From an uncultured Clostridia bacterium (GTDB taxonomy: Bacteria > Bacillota > Clostridia > TANB77 > CAG-508): a stretch of 12,349 bases of DNA. Shown piece after piece: positions 1 to 8,284 of this stretch; the first letter of the stretch is position 1, and each line of letters opens with the position of its first letter. The notes beneath the pieces are model-generated. The model saw only the letters and a list, made by a program, of their open reading frames with translations, made no database searches and had not been told where the DNA came from. Location of the stretch: positions 1-12,349 of the forward strand of contig CATJZH010000123.1 in NCBI GenBank assembly GCA_949746285.1, read 5' to 3'. The position numbers and the translations under genes were made by a program.

Positions 1-36
1 ATCTATTATTTTTTCAATAAAAAAATATATTATAAG

Positions 37-1881
37 CTATTCTTCAACTATCCCTGCTTTTTGAAATTGAGAATTATAAAGTTCAGCATAAAATCCATTT
101 TGTTTTATAAGTTCTTCGTGATTTCCTTGTTCTATAATATTTCCATCATTTATTACCAATATTAAATCTGCATTTTTAATTGTAGATAATCTATGTGCAA
201 TTATGAATGATGTTTTTCCTTCTGATAATTTATCCATTGCTTTTTGAACTAATTCTTCTGTTCTTGTATCTACATTACTTGTTGCTTCATCTAATATTAA
301 AAATGGTGTATCTGCTATCATACCTCTAGCTATTGTAAGTAGCTGTCTTTGTCCACTAGATACACTGTTATTATCTGAAATTTTTGAATCGTATCCATGT
401 GGTAGAGTTCTAATAAAATGATCTAATCCTACTGTTTTGCATACTTCTTTTACTTTTTCATCACTTATATTTTTATTATTGTAAATTATATTTTCTTTTA
501 TTGTTCCATCAAATAACCATGTATCTTGTAATACCATTGTAAATAATTCATGAATATTTTCTCTTGTCAATTCTTTTGTAGAAATACCATCTATTTTAAT
601 ATCTCCTGAATTTATGTCATAAAATTTCATAATTAAATTTACTATAGTAGTTTTTCCTGCACCTGTAGGTCCTACTATTGCAATTTTTTGACCTGGTTTC
701 GCTTCAGCACTAAAATTTTTAATAGTTGGTTTGTCATTATTATCATACTGAAATACTATATTTTCAAAATCTATTTTTCCTTTTACTTCTTCTTTTTTCA
801 ATACTTTTGTTATATTTTCTTGACTTGGCATTTCTTCTTCATCAATAAATTCAAATACTCTCTCACTAGCTGCTGCAGTTGACTGCAGAGAAGTCATTGC
901 TTGTGCTATTTGTGATAATGGAGATGTAAATAATCTTACATATGTTATAAATGCCACTATAACTCCAAAAGAAATAACATTATTCATTGTAAGAATAGCA
1001 CCAACTATACATACCGCTACATATCCAAAATTACCTATAAAATTCATCATTGGATGCATTAAACCAGATAAAAATTGACTTTTTCTATTAGCCTCATATA
1101 CTCTTTTATTTAACTCATCAAATTTTTCATCTGCTTGTTTTTTTCCGTTATATGTTTTTACAACATTTAATCCAGAATATACTTCTTCTATATGTCCATT
1201 TAATTTTCCTAATTCTTCTTGTCTTGCTACAAAATATTTTTGTGATTTTCCAAGTACACCAAACATAAATACAAAACCAATCAAACTAGAAATCATAGCT
1301 GTTATTGCCATTATCCAATTAGTATAAAACATCATAATAATTGTTCCAATAAATAATGTTATTGCACTAACTAATGTTGATAAAGACTGGTTCATTGTTT
1401 GTGCTATTGTATCTACGTCATTTGTTACTCTAGATAAAATATCTCCTGTTGTGTTCTTATCAAAAAATCTAAGTGGTAATTTATTTATTTTAGTTGATAT
1501 TCTTGTTCTTAAACTTTTAGCAAATTTATTTGCAACATCAGTCATAGCTATTGATTCTATATAAGTAAAAAGTGCACTACATAAATATATTCCTGCTATG
1601 AACATTGATATTCTCTTTATAGCATCCATATCCATAGGAGCTACTAATCCTTCTGAAATTTTGTCTGTTAATTTAGATAATTGGTTTGGTGCTGATATTG
1701 ATAATACTGCTCCTAAAACTGCTAACACAAGTGCTAATATTATAAGCACTTTAAATTTATTCAATTCTTTTAATAATCTTCTAACAGCTCTTTTAAAATC
1801 TTTAGCTTTTTCTGCTGGTGCTGGTCCCATTCCTGGTTCTCTTCTCGGACCTCTTCTAATTTCTTTATTTTCGTTAGGCAT
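37..1881 (-). CDS. ABC exporter half-transporter, catalytically competent partner of a heterodimer
   Basis: A 614-residue membrane permease fused to an ATPase domain, likely an exporter of drugs, lipids or peptides in the cytoplasmic membrane. A charged N-terminal tail (about 1-40) precedes six membrane helices (about 45-330). The ATPase domain has Walker A GPTGAGKTT at 404-412, Q-loop Gln452, signature VSSGQ at 507-511 (the second residue pair differs from canonical LSGGQ), Walker B ending in Asp531-Glu532 and switch His563. Catalytic Glu and His are therefore intact, but the signature is altered. The gene starts 38 bases after the stop of the neighbouring ABC gene and has its own AAGGAGAGG ribosome binding site, so the two are one operon and probably one heterodimer of the BmrCD/LmrCD/TM287-288 type (inference from residues and pairing). 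The substrate cannot be read from the sequence. No convincing hairpin terminator is seen in the 36 bases left before the window edge. Confidence 0.93.
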   Translation of the reverse strand: MPNENKEIRRGPRREPGMGPAPAEKAKDFKRAVRRLLKELNKFKVLIILALVLAVLGAVLSISAPNQLSKLTDKISEGLVAPMDMDAIKRISMFIAGIYLCSALFTYIESIAMTDVANKFAKSLRTRISTKINKLPLRFFDKNTTGDILSRVTNDVDTIAQTMNQSLSTLVSAITLFIGTIIMMFYTNWIMAITAMISSLIGFVFMFGVLGKSQKYFVARQEELGKLNGHIEEVYSGLNVVKTYNGKKQADEKFDELNKRVYEANRKSQFLSGLMHPMMNFIGNFGYVAVCIVGAILTMNNVISFGVIVAFITYVRLFTSPLSQIAQAMTSLQSTAAASERVFEFIDEEEMPSQENITKVLKKEEVKGKIDFENIVFQYDNNDKPTIKNFSAEAKPGQKIAIVGPTGAGKTTIVNLIMKFYDINSGDIKIDGISTKELTRENIHELFTMVLQDTWLFDGTIKENIIYNNKNISDEKVKEVCKTVGLDHFIRTLPHGYDSKISDNNSVSSGQRQLLTIARGMIADTPFLILDEATSNVDTRTEELVQKAMDKLSEGKTSFIIAHRLSTIKNADLILVINDGNIIEQGNHEELIKQNGFYAELYNSQFQKAGIVEE

Positions 1882-1919
1882 TTATAAATCCTCTCCTTCC
1901 TGTACTAATGAAGAATACT

Positions 1920-3686
1920 TTATTTTTCAATTTCTAATTCTTTTTCTGATAATTGTGATAAAGCTATCTGTTTATATACTTCACAATTTTCTAATAGTTC
2001 TTTATGTGTTCCTTGACCTACACATATTCCATCATCTAAAACTATTATTTTATCTGCTGTCATAATAGTTCCTATTCTTTGGGCTACTATTAAATTCGTG
2101 GCATCTTTCGTATATTTTTTCAATTCATTTCTTAAATTACTATCTGTTTTATAATCTAATGCTGAAAATGAATCATCAAAAATATATATTTCTGGATCTC
2201 TAGCTATTGCTCTTGCTATAGATAATCTTTGCTTTTGACCTCCAGACAGATTTGTTCCGCCTTGTGCGATGTGAGTATCGTATTTATTTTCTAATTTTTC
2301 TACAAATTCTTTTCCTTGAGCTACTTCAATAGCTTTTTTTATTTTTTCATCAGAAATTGTTCCTTTTCCATTATCCCCATAAGAAACATTTTCTTGCACA
2401 CTTGCACTAAACATTACAGCTTTTTGTGGTATATATCCTACTATATTATGTAAAAACTCTTGCTTATATTGTTTTACATTTACTCCATCTACTAAAACTT
2501 CTCCTTCAGTTGCATCATAAAATCTTGGAACTAAATTTATTAATGTAGATTTTCCTGAACCTGTAGAGCCTATAAATGCAACTGTATCTCCTTTATTAGC
2601 TTTAAATGATATATTTTTTAACAAATATTCATCTGCATCTGGATATTTAAATGATACGTTTTTAAATTCTACTGTTCCTCTTTCATTAGTTTTATGATTA
2701 GCAATATTTCCATCTTTTACACTTATTTCTTCATCTAAAACTTCATTTATACGTTCTGCTGAAACTTGTGCTCTTGGTAGCATCATAAATATCATTGCAA
2801 GCATTAAGAAAGACATTATAACCTGCATTGCATAAGAGCTAAAAACTACCATATCTCCAAATAAAATAATTTTTTCAGCCATCATAGCATCTCTTATTAA
2901 ATATGCTCCTACAAAATAAATAGAAAGTGTTAAAAAATACATAACTAAATACATAACTGGTGAAAGTACTGCAAAAGCTTTTTGATTAAATAATTGCATA
3001 TTTGTTAATTTAGTATTTACTTCTTCAAATTTATTTTCTTGATATTCTTCTGCATTAAATGCTCTTACTACTCTTATTCCTGTAAGATTTTCACGTGTTA
3101 CTCCATTTATTTTATCTATTAGCTTCTGAACTATTTTGAATCTAGGCATTACTATTGCTATTAATGTTATTATTACTGACAATAATATTAATACTCCTAC
3201 TCCTGTAATTGTACTCCATTGCCAGCTTTTATTTAGTATTTTTGTTACAGCCCAAATTGCTGTAATTGGAGATTTTATCATTAGTTGCATTCCCATTGCT
3301 ATTAACATTTGTATTTGTGTTATATCATTTGTAGTTCTTGTTATTAAACTACTTGTAGAGAATTTCTTTACTTCGCTTGTAGATAAATTTTCTACTTTAT
3401 CAAATAATCTTTTTCTTAATTGCATAGAAAACGTTGCTGAAACATTTGATGTTAAATATCCTACTATAACTGCTGATATTAAACTTCCAAATGCACATGC
3501 TAGCATATATGCTCCATTTTTAATTATCTCACTCATTTGACTGCCTTCTGTCTGAACAAGAATTGTTATTTCAGACATATAATCAGGCATTTTTAATTCT
3601 AACCATACTTGACCTACTATTAAAATAAAAGATATTAAAATTATAATAATTTCTTTTTTCTTTAAATTCCTTAATATTTTAAACAT
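1920..3686 (-). CDS. ABC exporter half-transporter, degenerate-site partner
   Basis: A 588-residue half-transporter: six membrane helices in about 10-310, then an ATPase domain with Walker A GSTGSGKST at 373-381, Q-loop Gln421 and canonical signature LSGGQ at 480-484. Walker B reads FDDS, so the catalytic Glu is replaced by Asp505, and the switch His is replaced by Gln536 (VAQR where VAHR is usual). These two substitutions mark the degenerate nucleotide-binding half of heterodimeric exporters, and they complement the intact Glu/His of the downstream gene. The start is set by AAGGAGGAG a few bases upstream of the ATG. It is the first gene of the two-gene operon and has a strong promoter with an overlapping palindrome upstream. 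No regulator gene (MarR, TetR or GntR type) lies beside it in this window, so the regulator would be encoded elsewhere. Family assignment is firm; the transported substrate is unknown. Confidence 0.93.
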   Translation of the reverse strand: MFKILRNLKKKEIIIILISFILIVGQVWLELKMPDYMSEITILVQTEGSQMSEIIKNGAYMLACAFGSLISAVIVGYLTSNVSATFSMQLRKRLFDKVENLSTSEVKKFSTSSLITRTTNDITQIQMLIAMGMQLMIKSPITAIWAVTKILNKSWQWSTITGVGVLILLSVIITLIAIVMPRFKIVQKLIDKINGVTRENLTGIRVVRAFNAEEYQENKFEEVNTKLTNMQLFNQKAFAVLSPVMYLVMYFLTLSIYFVGAYLIRDAMMAEKIILFGDMVVFSSYAMQVIMSFLMLAMIFMMLPRAQVSAERINEVLDEEISVKDGNIANHKTNERGTVEFKNVSFKYPDADEYLLKNISFKANKGDTVAFIGSTGSGKSTLINLVPRFYDATEGEVLVDGVNVKQYKQEFLHNIVGYIPQKAVMFSASVQENVSYGDNGKGTISDEKIKKAIEVAQGKEFVEKLENKYDTHIAQGGTNLSGGQKQRLSIARAIARDPEIYIFDDSFSALDYKTDSNLRNELKKYTKDATNLIVAQRIGTIMTADKIIVLDDGICVGQGTHKELLENCEVYKQIALSQLSEKELEIEK

Positions 3687-3735
3687 ATTCTCCTCCTTAT
3701 GTTATTTACGTTTTTTTCTCCCTGTTTAAATATTA

Positions 3736-3765
3736 AATATATCACTGGTTTAACATTAATGTCAA
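3736..3765 (-). promoter_or_regulatory. Promoter of the ABC exporter operon
   Basis: On the minus strand a perfect -35 box TTGACA (3760-3765) is separated by 18 bases from a -10 box TATATT (3736-3741), which is preceded by TGA, giving an extended -10. Transcription would start near 3729, about 40 bases before the ATG at 3686. This is the best-matching sigma-A-type promoter in the window. The 18-base spacer is slightly longer than the optimum. Confidence 0.7.
3750..3765. promoter_or_regulatory. Palindromic candidate operator over the -35 box of the ABC operon
   Basis: The 16 bases TTGACATTAATGTTAA (minus strand) form an inverted repeat with one mismatched pair: TTGACAT against the complement of ATGTTAA. 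It includes the whole TTGACA -35 box, so a dimeric repressor bound here would block RNA polymerase. Operators of this size are usual for MarR/TetR-type regulators of drug-exporter operons (family knowledge). The regulator is not in the window. Chance palindromes are common in AT-rich DNA, which limits confidence. Confidence 0.4.
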
Positions 3766-3801
3766 GCAAATTTTTATTACAATTAAGTTACATTAAACAA
3801 C

Positions 3802-3826
3802 AAAAAAGGAGCTTAACTTGCTCCTT
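3802..3826 (-). terminator. Rho-independent terminator of tyrS
   Basis: On the minus strand a perfect 7-base-pair stem, AAGGAGC with GCTCCTT, encloses a 7-base loop and is followed by a run of six T. It begins about 10 bases after the tyrS stop and ends the zinc-ribbon/tyrS transcription unit before the ABC operon promoter. Confidence 0.8.
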
Positions 3827-3836
3827 AATAATTGTA

Positions 3837-5051
3837 TTATTTCTCTAATTTATGAAATATTTTCTTTCCTTTTTTCAAAATAGCATATCCTTCTTTAAAG
3901 TCCTCAGCACTTAATTTATATGCAATATCTTCTATTTTACTATCATTCAATGCAATACCACCTTGTGCTATTAGAGTTTTTGCTTGACCTTTTGAAGGTG
4001 CAATTCCTGTTAATACTATTGCATCTAATATAGAAATATTTACATCATCAATTTTAGTTGATGGCATATTTTCTATATTTCCACCATTTCCAAATAAAGC
4101 TTCTGCCGATTCTTTAGCTTTTATGGCTTCTGCTTCACCATGAATTAATTTTGTTATTTCATATGCTGCTATTTTTTTAGCTTCATTTATTTGTTCATCT
4201 TTAAGTGATGATAATCTGTCTACTTCTTGCATTGGTAAAAAAGTTAATAAGCTTAATACTTTTCTTACTTCTGTATCACCAATATTTCTCCAATATTGAT
4301 AAAATTCATATGGAGATGTTCTTTCTGGATTTAACCACAAAGCTCCTTTTGCAGTTTTTCCCATTTTCTTACCTTCTGCTGTTGTAAGAAGTTTAAATGT
4401 TAAACCATAAGAGTCCTCTGAACCAATTTTTCTAATTAATTCAACTCCTCCTATTATATTTGACCATTGATCATTTCCACCTATTTGTAATTTACAATTA
4501 TATTTATCGTGTAAATATAAAAAGTCATAACTTTGAAGTAATAAATATCCCATTTCAAAAAATGTTAGACCTGTTTCTAATCTAGTTTTATAACATTCTT
4601 GAGCTAACATCTTACTTAATGTAAATTTACTTCCTATTTCTCTCATAAAATCTATATATTTTAAATCTAATAACCAGTCTGCATTATTTACAATTATAGC
4701 AGCATTTTCTCCTTCGAAAGATACAAATCTTTTTGCTTGTTTTTTTATTGCTTCTACATTTGAGTCTAATTCTTCTCTTGTAAGCATTTGTCTCATATCT
4801 GTTCTTCCTGAAGGATCACCTATAGTGGCTGTTCCTCCACCCATTAATATAATTGGTCTATGTCCTGCTTTTTGCATACGTGATGCAACCATTAATGCTA
4901 CAAAATGTCCTATATGCATACTATTTGCAGTTGGATCTATTCCTATATAAAAGCTAACACTTTCTTTTTGAAATAGTTCTCGTATTTCTTTTTCATGTGT
5001 TAATTGTTCTATATATCCTCTTTCTTCTAGTTCTTTTATTATATCTGTCAT
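3837..5051 (-). CDS. tyrS: Tyrosyl-tRNA synthetase
   Basis: A cytoplasmic class I aminoacyl-tRNA synthetase that charges tRNA-Tyr with tyrosine using ATP. At 404 residues it is close to the normal family length. The HIGH signature is at 46-49, preceded by the YIGIDPT tyrosine-binding segment at about 35-41. GGNDQWSN lies near 191-198 and the second signature is KMGKT at 229-233 (a common variant of KMSKS). A C-terminal S4 RNA-binding domain occupies about 338-400 (SKGQAKTLI...GGIALND). The start has a GGAGG ribosome binding site 6-8 bases upstream, lying in the 15-base gap after the zinc-ribbon gene, so the two are co-transcribed. Many Bacillota tyrS genes have a T-box leader. None is possible in the 15-base gap and I see none upstream of the operon either. 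Confidence 0.97.
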   Translation of the reverse strand: MTDIIKELEERGYIEQLTHEKEIRELFQKESVSFYIGIDPTANSMHIGHFVALMVASRMQKAGHRPIILMGGGTATIGDPSGRTDMRQMLTREELDSNVEAIKKQAKRFVSFEGENAAIIVNNADWLLDLKYIDFMREIGSKFTLSKMLAQECYKTRLETGLTFFEMGYLLLQSYDFLYLHDKYNCKLQIGGNDQWSNIIGGVELIRKIGSEDSYGLTFKLLTTAEGKKMGKTAKGALWLNPERTSPYEFYQYWRNIGDTEVRKVLSLLTFLPMQEVDRLSSLKDEQINEAKKIAAYEITKLIHGEAEAIKAKESAEALFGNGGNIENMPSTKIDDVNISILDAIVLTGIAPSKGQAKTLIAQGGIALNDSKIEDIAYKLSAEDFKEGYAILKKGKKIFHKLEK

Positions 5052-5066
5052 TTATTTTCCTCCATA

Positions 5067-5384
5067 TTATAAGCTAATTTTTCCTTCTGTTAATGTTTCA
5101 TCTTCTATTTCATTTAATGTAGTTACTCCATTTAGTCCACCATTAACAGTATCTGCTATGTATATACCACTAAATTCTTCATAACCTAAATATCTATTTA
5201 AATTTCTTGCACTTATTCCTGTTGAAGCAGAAATTTCCATTTTTGAAACTCCACTAATATAATTTTCTGCAAAAAATCCTTTCAATTTACTTAAATCTGC
5301 CAAGTCCTTTTTCTCACATTCTTTGCAAACTTCTACATCTGATGCGTAAAATTTACCACAACGAGCACATCTTTTTAATTCCAT
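5067..5384 (-). CDS. Small zinc-ribbon plus helix-turn-helix protein
   Basis: A 105-residue soluble protein. The N-terminus holds two CxxC pairs (Cys6/Cys9 and Cys20/Cys23), a typical zinc ribbon. Residues about 46-68 (SKMEISASTGISARNLNRYL) look like a helix-turn-helix with the SxxTGIS turn and recognition helix. The C-terminal 35 residues are acidic and unstructured-looking. The layout recalls small YvyF-like regulators or adaptors near flagellar genes in Bacillota, but no flagellar gene is present here, so I do not transfer that name. The start is fixed by AGGAGG eight bases before the ATG. It is the first gene of a two-gene unit with tyrS (15-base gap). A DNA- or RNA-binding regulatory role is inference from the domains only. 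Confidence 0.82.
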   Translation of the reverse strand: MELKRCARCGKFYASDVEVCKECEKKDLADLSKLKGFFAENYISGVSKMEISASTGISARNLNRYLGYEEFSGIYIADTVNGGLNGVTTLNEIEDETLTEGKISL

Positions 5385-5432
5385 AAATTAGTCCTCCTAT
5401 ATAAAATATTTTTAGCAATATTATTTTGAAAC

Positions 5433-5441
5433 ATTTTATCA
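5433..5441 (-). promoter_or_regulatory. Extended -10 promoter of the zinc-ribbon/tyrS unit
   Basis: On the minus strand TGTGATAAAAT gives a -10 box TAAAAT (5433-5438) with a TGTG element one base upstream, the -16 (TRTG) extension known from Gram-positive sigma-A promoters. No good -35 box is present. Transcription would start near 5425, about 40 bases before the ATG. The same 14-base string occurs in front of the S66 peptidase gene. Confidence 0.5.
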
Positions 5442-5468
5442 CAAGTTTTTTAAAAAATATACATTTTT

Positions 5469-5987
5469 TTATTTTATTTTGTCTTTTTTTAATATATCAT
5501 ATCTAAATATTGCAATCAGTGTGGATACAAAAACAAAAACAGATGAAATTGAAGCTGTATATGCACTTATTATTAAATCATATATTGTCCATAATAAAGC
5601 TTGTATTAGATTTAGTTTTCTTATTGTTTTCATATCATTAGAAGCTACTATAAGGGCATATGTTATACCTGCACCTATTGCTAATAAACTATATATATTA
5701 CTATATGTAAAAAATCCTCCAATTAAAGTTATTATTATAAACACCGAACTTATCCATAATGGAATTTTCTTGTTTCTTTTTGTATATATATAGGAAACAA
5801 CTGTAATAACTAATCCTATTATTTGATTTATAGCTCCCGAATATGCACTTAGTAAAGCAAAGTTAATTCCATAAAATATCTTTGCTACTATAAATATTAA
5901 GCATATGTACTTTTTCTCTTTTACTTGTATTCCTAATATCATTACTATAGAAGCAATTAGTCCTATAATTTGTGCCAATATAATCAT
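5469..5987 (-). CDS. YgjV-type multi-pass membrane protein
   Basis: A 172-residue, very hydrophobic protein with about six membrane helices spread over its whole length (about 3-22, 28-48, 50-68, 75-93, 96-114 and 140-163), separated by short basic loops. Its size and pattern (N-terminal IIGLIASIVMILGIQVKEKK, then paired helices) match the bacterial inner-membrane protein family represented by E. coli YgjV, whose function is not established. No catalytic motif can be seen. The start has a GAGGGG ribosome binding site. It follows the acyltransferase gene after only 19 bases, so it is likely the last gene of the S66 peptidase/acyltransferase unit. No GC-rich terminator hairpin is seen after it. 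Recognition rests on overall resemblance, so the family name is moderately certain. Confidence 0.72.
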   Translation of the reverse strand: MIILAQIIGLIASIVMILGIQVKEKKYICLIFIVAKIFYGINFALLSAYSGAINQIIGLVITVVSYIYTKRNKKIPLWISSVFIIITLIGGFFTYSNIYSLLAIGAGITYALIVASNDMKTIRKLNLIQALLWTIYDLIISAYTASISSVFVFVSTLIAIFRYDILKKDKIK

Positions 5988-6006
5988 ACTATTTCCCCTC
6001 TATGAA

Positions 6007-7188
6007 TTATTGTTTTAATAGTTTTATTCCTTTAAAAAATAATTCTTTTATTTTTTGAATTAAATATACTATTATTGCAGAAAGAATAAAAGTTACTACA
6101 AGTCCTATTGCTAAGTATAATAATTCAAATACAAATTTCTCTATTTTTTCAAATTTATATAAATCTATTTTTGCTAAAATTAAATAATGAATTAAATAAA
6201 TACCAAAAGTTTTATCACTCATCCATAAAATTATTTTATTTAACTTTTCATTTTTTAGTTCAAATGAATATAAAAACATAAATAAAAATAATCCAGATAT
6301 AATATTAAATCCTGTGTATCTCCATTCCATAAAGTTTTCTCTGCCAACAATATCTGTTAAATAATTATTTACCATATATTGCATTTCTACTTTATATCTT
6401 AAAAAGTTTATTATCACAACCCCTATTAAAGACACTATACATAGTTTTTTATTACTTTTTATTTTATCTTTATGTACAAATAACTCGTATCCTAATAATA
6501 CATATACTATTTCATTACAAATAATATTTAATAAATTTAATTCCCCAATAACTGGCAAAGTTACAAATCTTTGAATATCTTTTAAAAAGATATTTGCAAT
6601 TCCGAGGCCAAGCATAATTTTTCTTGCAAGCTTTGCTTCATCTGTTTCTTTACATACTAACCATAATATTGGTATCCAAATTATAATTTTTATATATGAA
6701 AAAATGTACCATAAATGTGCACAAGTACTATTTAAATATGTAACATCTGCTTTTAAAATAGCCTGTATTATTCCCGTTATGTTTAAACTTAAATTTCGTA
6801 TACAGTACATAAAACTTTCTTTATTTACTATAAACAAATAAAATATTTGTGTTAAAATTACAAAAACTAATGATGGTATAAGTATTTTAGTTATTGTACT
6901 TTTCCATATTTTTTTATAACTACGTCCATTTACTAGAAAAAATCCTGTAATCATAAAAAATAATGGCACACCATCTGTTAAAAAGCTTTTTTCTAATAGC
7001 CTACTCCAATCTATTCTATTGTAACATCCATTTAAAACTTGCAGACATAAATGTGTTCCTATAACTGTTAAACAAGCTATAACTCTAATTAAATCTATTG
7101 AAATATCTCTTTTTTTAGTTTTTGTTTGTATATTATCTTTTTCTTCTTTTTGTAAATTTGGTACTAATTCTTTTTCTGCTACTTTCAT
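6007..7188 (-). CDS. Acyltransferase-3 family membrane protein (OafA/WecH-like)
   Basis: A 393-residue integral membrane protein with about ten helices. After a charged cytoplasmic N-terminus (1-28) comes the family's first motif, IDLIRVIACLTVIGTHL, containing Arg35 and His46 at the positions usually conserved in acyltransferase-3 enzymes. GVPLFFMITGFFLV (about 73-86) and a late KTFGIYLIHYLIL helix pair are also typical. Such proteins transfer acetyl or other acyl groups to envelope sugars, polysaccharides or lipids; the target here is unknown. The ribosome binding site GGGAG lies about 7 bases before the ATG. The gene sits 35 bases downstream of the S66 peptidase and 19 bases upstream of the YgjV-type gene, so all three are probably co-transcribed and act on the cell envelope (inference). 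Confidence 0.88.
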   Translation of the reverse strand: MKVAEKELVPNLQKEEKDNIQTKTKKRDISIDLIRVIACLTVIGTHLCLQVLNGCYNRIDWSRLLEKSFLTDGVPLFFMITGFFLVNGRSYKKIWKSTITKILIPSLVFVILTQIFYLFIVNKESFMYCIRNLSLNITGIIQAILKADVTYLNSTCAHLWYIFSYIKIIIWIPILWLVCKETDEAKLARKIMLGLGIANIFLKDIQRFVTLPVIGELNLLNIICNEIVYVLLGYELFVHKDKIKSNKKLCIVSLIGVVIINFLRYKVEMQYMVNNYLTDIVGRENFMEWRYTGFNIISGLFLFMFLYSFELKNEKLNKIILWMSDKTFGIYLIHYLILAKIDLYKFEKIEKFVFELLYLAIGLVVTFILSAIIVYLIQKIKELFFKGIKLLKQ

Positions 7189-7223
7189 AATAATTCTCCC
7201 AATATTAAAATATATTTATTCTG

Positions 7224-8243
7224 TTATCTTAAAACTGTTTCTACTGTACCTTTTCCATTTTCAGAAGTTATTTTTAAAATAGCTCCATTTACTATTGCCA
7301 TTTGAGGTGAAACATGTCCTATATCTGCATCACATATTATAGGAATATTCAAATCTTCCAAAATTTCTTTTACAGTTTCATTAAATGTAGTATCATAATC
7401 ATCTCTAATAAATAACGGTCTTCCAAAAATAATTCCTGTGCAATATTTAAAATATCCTAAATGTTTCATCTTCCATAAATATCTATATAAATCTGCTGTT
7501 CCCATTTCAAAACATTCTAAAAACCAAATTATTCCTTCTTCTTTATGTTTTTCTATATAGTTTACTATATTATCATATTTTGTTCCCATATAACATAGTA
7601 GTGAATCTAAACATCCTCCTATGCTTCTTCCTCGCATAGTTACCCTTTCTCCACCAATTACATTTTTCCATTCAACTTTAGCAGTTAAGTTATATGCATC
7701 ACGTGGATTTGTTCCATTAGGATTCCAATCTTTTTCATACAAATCAAAGGAGTGTTGTACTATTTCTTTTCCTGATTCTATTTCTAATGCATCTGTTAAA
7801 CTTTTGTGTAATGGTATCATTGCATAATCTTTTATTGTTTGAGCATACATTGTTGGAATTTCTAATATTGTATTAAATAAAAAACTTATTCCTGTATTAT
7901 CTGAATATCCTTGGAACCATTTAGGTTTTAATGTCTTTATTTTATCAAAATCTAAATAATCTATCATTTCACATAAAAAATCTCCACCTGTTGCAGATAT
8001 TATTAGTTTTACATCATCATTTTCTAAGAGTTCCATAAATTCTTTCGCTCTTTTTTTAGCTGATGCACTTCTACCTTTTTCGCCTTTTCTTACACTTTCT
8101 GTTTCAATTACTTTATATCCTATGGATTTTAATGTTTCGATTGCAAATTCTAATCTTTTTATTTTATGTATATCAGTTATTCCTGAAGATGGTGCACATA
8201 TTCCTATTGTATCTCCTTTTTTTAATGGTTCTGGATAATTCAT
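7224..8243 (-). CDS. S66 serine peptidase, LD-carboxypeptidase/MccF-like
   Basis: A 339-residue cytoplasmic enzyme with no signal peptide. The N-terminus PLKKGDTIGICAPSSG is the usual opening of family S66. The nucleophile elbow is GYSDNT with Ser114. Glu243 (FLECFE) and His310 (DIGHVSPQM) complete the Ser-Glu-His triad typical of the family. The spacing of these residues is closer to the MccF branch than to short LdcA enzymes. LdcA trims the terminal D-Ala from recycled murein tetrapeptides, whereas MccF-type enzymes cleave microcin C-like aminoacyl-nucleotide antibiotics, so the substrate cannot be settled from sequence. The ribosome binding site GAGAGG lies about 7 bases before the ATG. 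It is the first gene of a unit continuing into the acyltransferase and YgjV-type genes, which fits a role in peptidoglycan or envelope turnover. Confidence 0.9.
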   Translation of the reverse strand: MNYPEPLKKGDTIGICAPSSGITDIHKIKRLEFAIETLKSIGYKVIETESVRKGEKGRSASAKKRAKEFMELLENDDVKLIISATGGDFLCEMIDYLDFDKIKTLKPKWFQGYSDNTGISFLFNTILEIPTMYAQTIKDYAMIPLHKSLTDALEIESGKEIVQHSFDLYEKDWNPNGTNPRDAYNLTAKVEWKNVIGGERVTMRGRSIGGCLDSLLCYMGTKYDNIVNYIEKHKEEGIIWFLECFEMGTADLYRYLWKMKHLGYFKYCTGIIFGRPLFIRDDYDTTFNETVKEILEDLNIPIICDADIGHVSPQMAIVNGAILKITSENGKGTVETVLR

Positions 8244-8275
8244 ATCTTTTCCTCTCTACTATCTATATTTTTAAC

Positions 8276-8284
8276 ATTTTATCA
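8276..8284 (-). promoter_or_regulatory. Extended -10 promoter of the S66 peptidase unit
   Basis: The minus strand carries TGTGATAAAAT: -10 TAAAAT (8276-8281) with TGTG one base upstream, a TRTG-type extended -10. There is no recognisable -35 box 16-18 bases further up. The predicted start near 8268 leaves a leader of about 25 bases holding the GAGAGG site. Confidence 0.5.

Noticed and set aside
1598..2065. 155-codon plus-strand open frame across the junction of the two ABC genes
   Set aside because: It is antisense to membrane-segment codons in AT-rich DNA, has no ribosome binding site, and the composition is a mirror of the ABC genes.
3727..3745. AT-rich inverted repeat around TATTAAATAT near the ABC promoter
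   Set aside because: Low-complexity A/T self-complementarity is expected by chance here; only the neighbouring palindrome that includes G/C pairs was kept.
5385..5468. T-box or other riboswitch leader ahead of the zinc-ribbon/tyrS unit
   Set aside because: The gap is only 84 bases, contains no T-box sequence or specifier stem, and holds just a promoter and ribosome binding site plus AT-rich DNA.
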